Below, in pieces: positions 6,454 through 9,193 of a DNA stretch of 9,193 bases (positions are counted from its first letter, which is position 1; every line of letters starts with the position of its first letter). Below the pieces are notes generated by a model that searched no databases, had not been told where the DNA came from, and saw nothing but the letters and a program-made list of their open reading frames with translations. The DNA is from Actinomycetota bacterium (GTDB lineage Bacteria; Cyanobacteriota; Vampirovibrionia; Obscuribacterales; Obscuribacteraceae). The position numbers and the translations under genes were made by a program. The stretch lies in NCBI GenBank assembly GCA_903970355.1, contig CAJCIF010000043.1:1-9193 (forward strand), in the 5' to 3' direction.

Positions 6454-7487
6454 TTGAGAGTTGCACAATCAATAACAAACCGGTATTTCACGTTGCCGTG
6501 TTCCATGCGCTCATAAGCGTCATTAACGTCCTTGATGTCGATTAATTCAATATCGGCGGTTACTTTGTGAGCGGCGCAAAAATCGAGCATCTCTTGAGTT
6601 TCAGCGATGCCACCAATCATGGAGCCGGCAAATATGCGGCGCTTAGAAATGATGTTATGAGCGTTGAATTTTACGCCTTCAGGCGGTACACCCACTAACA
6701 CAATCACGCCACCAAGTTTGATCGTGCTCAATATGGCATCAATGTCGTGCTCGGCAGAAACAGTATCTACTACAAGATCGAAATATTCCGCCAGGCTCTC
6801 AATATTCTTAGCAACATTCGTAGCGACGTATTGATCGGCTCCCAGTTGTTTGGCTGCTTCTTTTTTCTGTTCACCGCGGCTCAACACGGTCACTTCAGCG
6901 CCCATTGCCTTGGCAATTTTTACTGCCATGTGTCCCAGACCACCAAGTCCAACTACAGCAACTTTTTTGCCCGGGCCTGCGCCCCAGGTTTTGAGAGGTT
7001 TGTATGTAGTGATGCCGGCACAGAGAAGTGGAGCTGTTGCATCCAGCGGTAAACCAGCTGGAATTTTCAAAAGGTAGTTTCGATCGATGGTGATTTGAGT
7101 TGAATAGCCGCCAAATGTAGGAACGCCATTATCGGTGCTGTTATAAGTGAAAGCAGTGTTTGCACAATATTGTTCTTCACCGTTTTTACAGTTTGTGCAT
7201 TTGCGGCAAGAGTTTACGAAGCACCCAATTCCAACTGTATCGCCAATTTTTATATCTTTGACATCCGAACCAATTTTAGTGACTATGCCTACGATTTCAT
7301 GGCCAGGCACCATAGGATACATGCTGTTCTTCCATTCATTGCGAGCCTGATGCAAATCTGAGTGGCAAACCCCGCAATATTTGATTTCCAGAAGAACATC
7401 ATTTGCGCTGGGTTCTCTACGCTCTATGTTGAACGGTTCAAGTGGCTTGGTTTCTGATTGAGCAGCATAAGCTTTAGTGGGCAGCAT
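6450..7487 (-). CDS. NADP-dependent zinc alcohol/aldehyde dehydrogenase, YahK/CAD family
   Basis: A medium-chain zinc dehydrogenase of 345 residues, the usual family length, closely resembling E. coli YahK and yeast Adh6-type cinnamyl-alcohol dehydrogenases. It interconverts aldehydes and primary alcohols in the cytoplasm, most often acting as an aldehyde reductase. Catalytic zinc ligands are Cys41 (CGVCHSDLH), His63 (PGHE) and Cys156 (LLCAGIT). The structural zinc is held by Cys94, 97, 100 and 108. The nucleotide-binding loop is GLGGLG (180-185); VLSRGEQKK after the second strand has the Ser-Arg and nearby Lys expected for NADP(H). The C-terminal AGSMIGGIAETQEMLDF and VKYRFVID segments are family hallmarks. 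Start at ATG 7487 is chosen because it has TGAGG five bases upstream and begins where YahK begins; in-frame starts at 7532 (ATG) and 7601 (TTG) would add a basic, unmatched extension. It overlaps the membrane protein gene tail-to-tail by 4 nt. Substrate cannot be told from sequence. Confidence 0.93.
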   Translation of the reverse strand: MLPTKAYAAQSETKPLEPFNIERREPSANDVLLEIKYCGVCHSDLHQARNEWKNSMYPMVPGHEIVGIVTKIGSDVKDIKIGDTVGIGCFVNSCRKCTNCKNGEEQYCANTAFTYNSTDNGVPTFGGYSTQITIDRNYLLKIPAGLPLDATAPLLCAGITTYKPLKTWGAGPGKKVAVVGLGGLGHMAVKIAKAMGAEVTVLSRGEQKKEAAKQLGADQYVATNVAKNIESLAEYFDLVVDTVSAEHDIDAILSTIKLGGVIVLVGVPPEGVKFNAHNIISKRRIFAGSMIGGIAETQEMLDFCAAHKVTADIELIDIKDVNDAYERMEHGNVKYRFVIDCATLN

Positions 7488-7633
7488 AGATACCTCATTG
7501 GCAACAAACGGACGTTGGAAATTACGTTTCATAATAACCAGTCTCGTTTTGTTTTTAACCTTGCTTGCAGAAATGTGCAACAAATCAAGAGAATTAGGCA
7601 AACAATTCGCAAACTATGAAGTGGAACGGGAGT
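7488..7633 (-). other. Spacer between acyltransferase fusion and dehydrogenase
   Basis: This 146-bp stretch lies between two co-directional - strand genes. It could hold the dehydrogenase promoter, but only a poor pair was seen (TTGCAC at 7580-7575 and TAAAAA at 7557-7552, 17 nt apart). There is no convincing stem-loop with a T run, so a terminator for the fusion gene is not visible and read-through into the dehydrogenase is possible. Confidence 0.4.
7493..7497 (-). promoter_or_regulatory. Ribosome binding site deciding the dehydrogenase start
   Basis: On the - strand TGAGG is followed by five bases and ATG 7487. It is a better site than anything before ATG 7532 or TTG 7601, and agrees with the family N-terminus. 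Confidence 0.65.
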
Positions 7634-9193
7634 CTAGTGATTGTTATCTCGCAGCGCTTGAACCTGATCGCGCAGAGCACTGACGATTCGCTCGGGAACA
7701 CTGTCGCCTTCTCCCAAACTCGCCAGTTCTTCCGGTTGCATTGGCACACCGAATATCACTTTTATCTTTCTAAACGTTGGCCAGAAGCGGCCCGGCGGTA
7801 GCGCTTGTCTACTGCCATGAATTAATACTGGTACCACCGGCACTGAGAAGTGTTCAAGGATCATTCCGATACCAGGTTTGAAAGGCAACAGCCTACCGTT
7901 CATGGTGCGCGTTCCTTCCGGAAACCAAACGAGATTCTTCCGTCTTTTTAAAACTGCTGCACCGAGCGCCAAACTCGACATGAGTGACTTGCTGGCTTCA
8001 ATCGGTATGGACTGAGCGAGTTTATAGACGAATGTATTTATAGGTGTGGCAAAGGCGATACCCGCCCAACCGGCCCAGTGGGTTTTGTGCAATCTTTCAA
8101 AAGGCAAAACCGCAGCCAGTGCAAATGCATCTATGTAGCTGGCGTGATTCGGTGTTATTACGGCATGAGTCTTAGGTAAATTCTCAAGCCCGATTGCTTC
8201 TACTTTGAAAAGGCTGCGCATAAGAGCGACATTCGCTAAATAGAGGAGATAGGACATCGATGTCATTGCAGGACTTAATGGTTTCAAAAATTGCTTTGTA
8301 TCTTCATTCAGAATCTTCTCCGGTTCCTCGAATGGAGAAATAGCATCATCACCGGATTTGGAAGCATCTGTAAGTTCTTTCAATAAATCGCGAACGGTTT
8401 CAATTCGACCTATTGCGTCTTCCGTTAGCTCTACACCAAGTCGGTCGCGAATTTCCAAACTCAAATTTACCCACTCGAGTGAATCGACATTGAGATCAAC
8501 AGAGGGCGCTGTATCGAATGTGATGTCGGCATCGGGGAATCGCTCTTTCAGCCATTCCCAACCTTGTTTTGCGATCGGATCGTCCAGCAAGGCTTTGTCT
8601 TCAGATGTCAATTGTTCTTCTGAAGAATGCCCCTTAGACTTGCCGGATTTGCTTTCTGTCTTTGCTTTTTCATATTGTTCGATAAGTTGTGGTCGCCGAA
8701 TTTTACCGAGATTTGTTCTCGGCAATGGCTGTTTGGAAATAGCAAAGTCGCTAACTCGATCGTAACTAGGTAATTTTGACGCTGCCTGATGCAAAGCTTC
8801 CGATATTTTTTTCGTGGCATCGCCGGTGCCGACCACTTTGGGATCAGGCACTACCAGTGCCACTAGCTTGTTGTCATCTTGCAATACACCGATCTCTTTG
8901 ATCCCGGGTGATTTGCCATAAGCTTCTTCGAGATCATCCGGCTGAATTTTCTTGCCACCTTCGCTCTTGAGCATAGAAGAAATGCGCCCGGTAATATGCA
9001 GATTGCCATGCTTCAGGTAGCCAATATCACCGGTTCTGAACCAGCCGTCTTCAGTAAAAGTTTCCTTGGTTTTATCAGGCAAGTTTAAGTAGCCAGAAAA
9101 AATTCCTTTGCCGCGCGCTTGCACTTCCATTTGCGGTTCTTCTTTTACTTCCGGCTCTTTTACTTCCGGCTCTTTTACTTCCGGCTCTTTTAC
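7634..9193 (-). CDS. Acyl-AMP synthetase (C-terminal part)-acyl carrier-PlsC acyltransferase fusion, 5' end outside window
   Basis: The frame is open to the window edge, giving 519 visible residues; Met at 9130 is internal. After a KEPEV-repeat segment (1-21), residues 23-170 are the end of an adenylate-forming enzyme of the long-chain acyl-CoA synthetase type: VQARG, DGWFRTGD (49-56), ITGRISSMLKSEGG hinge region (67-80), and PRTNLGKIRR with the A10 Lys164. An acyl carrier domain follows at about 195-280, with the phosphopantetheine Ser238 in VDSLEW. Residues ~300-515 are a PlsC/LPLAT acyltransferase: NHASYID (349-355, His350 and Asp355 catalytic), FPEGTR (424-429) and VPVLIHGSRQALPPG. In combination, a fatty acid would be activated as acyl-AMP, loaded on the carrier and passed to a lysophospholipid or glycerophosphate-type acceptor at the membrane. 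E. coli Aas pairs the same two activities but in the reverse order and without a carrier domain. The order here is distinctive. Domains are certain, the acceptor is inferred. Confidence 0.9.
   Translation of the reverse strand, partial: VKEPEVKEPEVKEPEVKEEPQMEVQARGKGIFSGYLNLPDKTKETFTEDGWFRTGDIGYLKHGNLHITGRISSMLKSEGGKKIQPDDLEEAYGKSPGIKEIGVLQDDNKLVALVVPDPKVVGTGDATKKISEALHQAASKLPSYDRVSDFAISKQPLPRTNLGKIRRPQLIEQYEKAKTESKSGKSKGHSSEEQLTSEDKALLDDPIAKQGWEWLKERFPDADITFDTAPSVDLNVDSLEWVNLSLEIRDRLGVELTEDAIGRIETVRDLLKELTDASKSGDDAISPFEEPEKILNEDTKQFLKPLSPAMTSMSYLLYLANVALMRSLFKVEAIGLENLPKTHAVITPNHASYIDAFALAAVLPFERLHKTHWAGWAGIAFATPINTFVYKLAQSIPIEASKSLMSSLALGAAVLKRRKNLVWFPEGTRTMNGRLLPFKPGIGMILEHFSVPVVPVLIHGSRQALPPGRFWPTFRKIKVIFGVPMQPEELASLGEGDSVPERIVSALRDQVQALRDNNH
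9141..9193. repeat. Perfect 15-bp tandem repeat encoding KEPEV units, truncated by window edge
   Basis: TCTTTTACTTCCGGC occurs at 9141-9155, 9156-9170 and 9171-9185, and eight more bases match at 9186-9193. The copies are identical. Because the unit is five codons long it keeps the reading frame, giving KEPEV repeats on the - strand inside the fusion gene. The true number of copies is unknown as the array runs off the window. Perfect identity suggests recent slippage or expansion. Confidence 0.97.

Noticed and set aside
6747..7077. Open frames of 101 and 75 codons on the + strand opposite the dehydrogenase
   Set aside because: Both are antisense to the conserved Rossmann fold of the dehydrogenase and show no domain or ribosome binding site.
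7552..7580. Promoter for the dehydrogenase on the - strand (TTGCAC, 17 nt, TAAAAA)
   Set aside because: The -35 matches the consensus at only about three positions and the -10 at four; not better than background in AT-rich spacer.
8358..8765. 135-codon + strand open frame within the acyltransferase fusion
   Set aside because: It lies wholly opposite the acyl carrier and linker region of a gene with strong domain motifs, is Ser-rich in the way antisense frames are, and has no recognisable domain.

Overview
This is a 9.2 kb chromosomal-looking bacterial window of moderate, slightly AT-leaning composition. It holds seven complete or partial protein genes plus a partial gene at each edge-facing end (eight units if the two clipped genes are counted as genes: one clipped at the left, one clipped at the right, six complete). 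I see no rRNA, tRNA, CRISPR array, transposase or phage gene. Shine-Dalgarno sites, TTG starts and dense packing are all bacterial. The mix is Tad/Flp-type pseudopilins, a long TPR protein, a membrane-fused spermidine-synthase-like protein and an adenylate-forming/acyl-carrier/PlsC fusion. It fits an environmental Gram-negative-like lineage. The style reminds me of Melainabacteria/Obscuribacterales or other environmental phyla, but this taxonomic guess is weak and not proven by anything in the window.

Left region (1-2854, + strand): a compact co-directional cluster. The C-terminal part of a Pro/His-rich protein with two K-W-Y-E repeats is followed 15 nt later by a long TadG-like protein, then two short TadE-like pseudopilins, the last overlapping its predecessor. 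All three have one N-terminal membrane helix and an exported domain, so together they look like the minor-pilin or surface-anchor part of a Tad/Flp system whose ATPase and secretin genes would lie outside the window.

Middle (2837-4347): a TPR protein on the - strand runs tail-to-tail into the TadE gene with an 18-nt overlap. A 143-bp divergent spacer carries a weak promoter candidate and a 15-bp inverted repeat, and separates it from the next gene.

Right region (4348-9193): a 701-residue polytopic membrane protein with a soluble spermidine-synthase-like Rossmann domain (+) overlaps tail-to-tail by 4 nt with a zinc alcohol/aldehyde dehydrogenase of the YahK/CAD type (-). Upstream of that on the same strand is a clipped fusion protein: C-terminal part of an acyl-AMP synthetase, then an acyl carrier domain, then a PlsC acyltransferase. 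Its visible N-terminal end carries a perfect 15-bp (KEPEV) tandem repeat that runs off the window edge. This fusion suggests acyl activation, loading and transfer to a glycerophosphate-type acceptor in one polypeptide.

No clearly new defence or mobile system is visible. The points most worth a second look are the repeat inside the adenylating domain, the unusual pseudopilin trio with its KWYE-repeat companion, and the spermidine-synthase-like domain whose usual catalytic motif is replaced.
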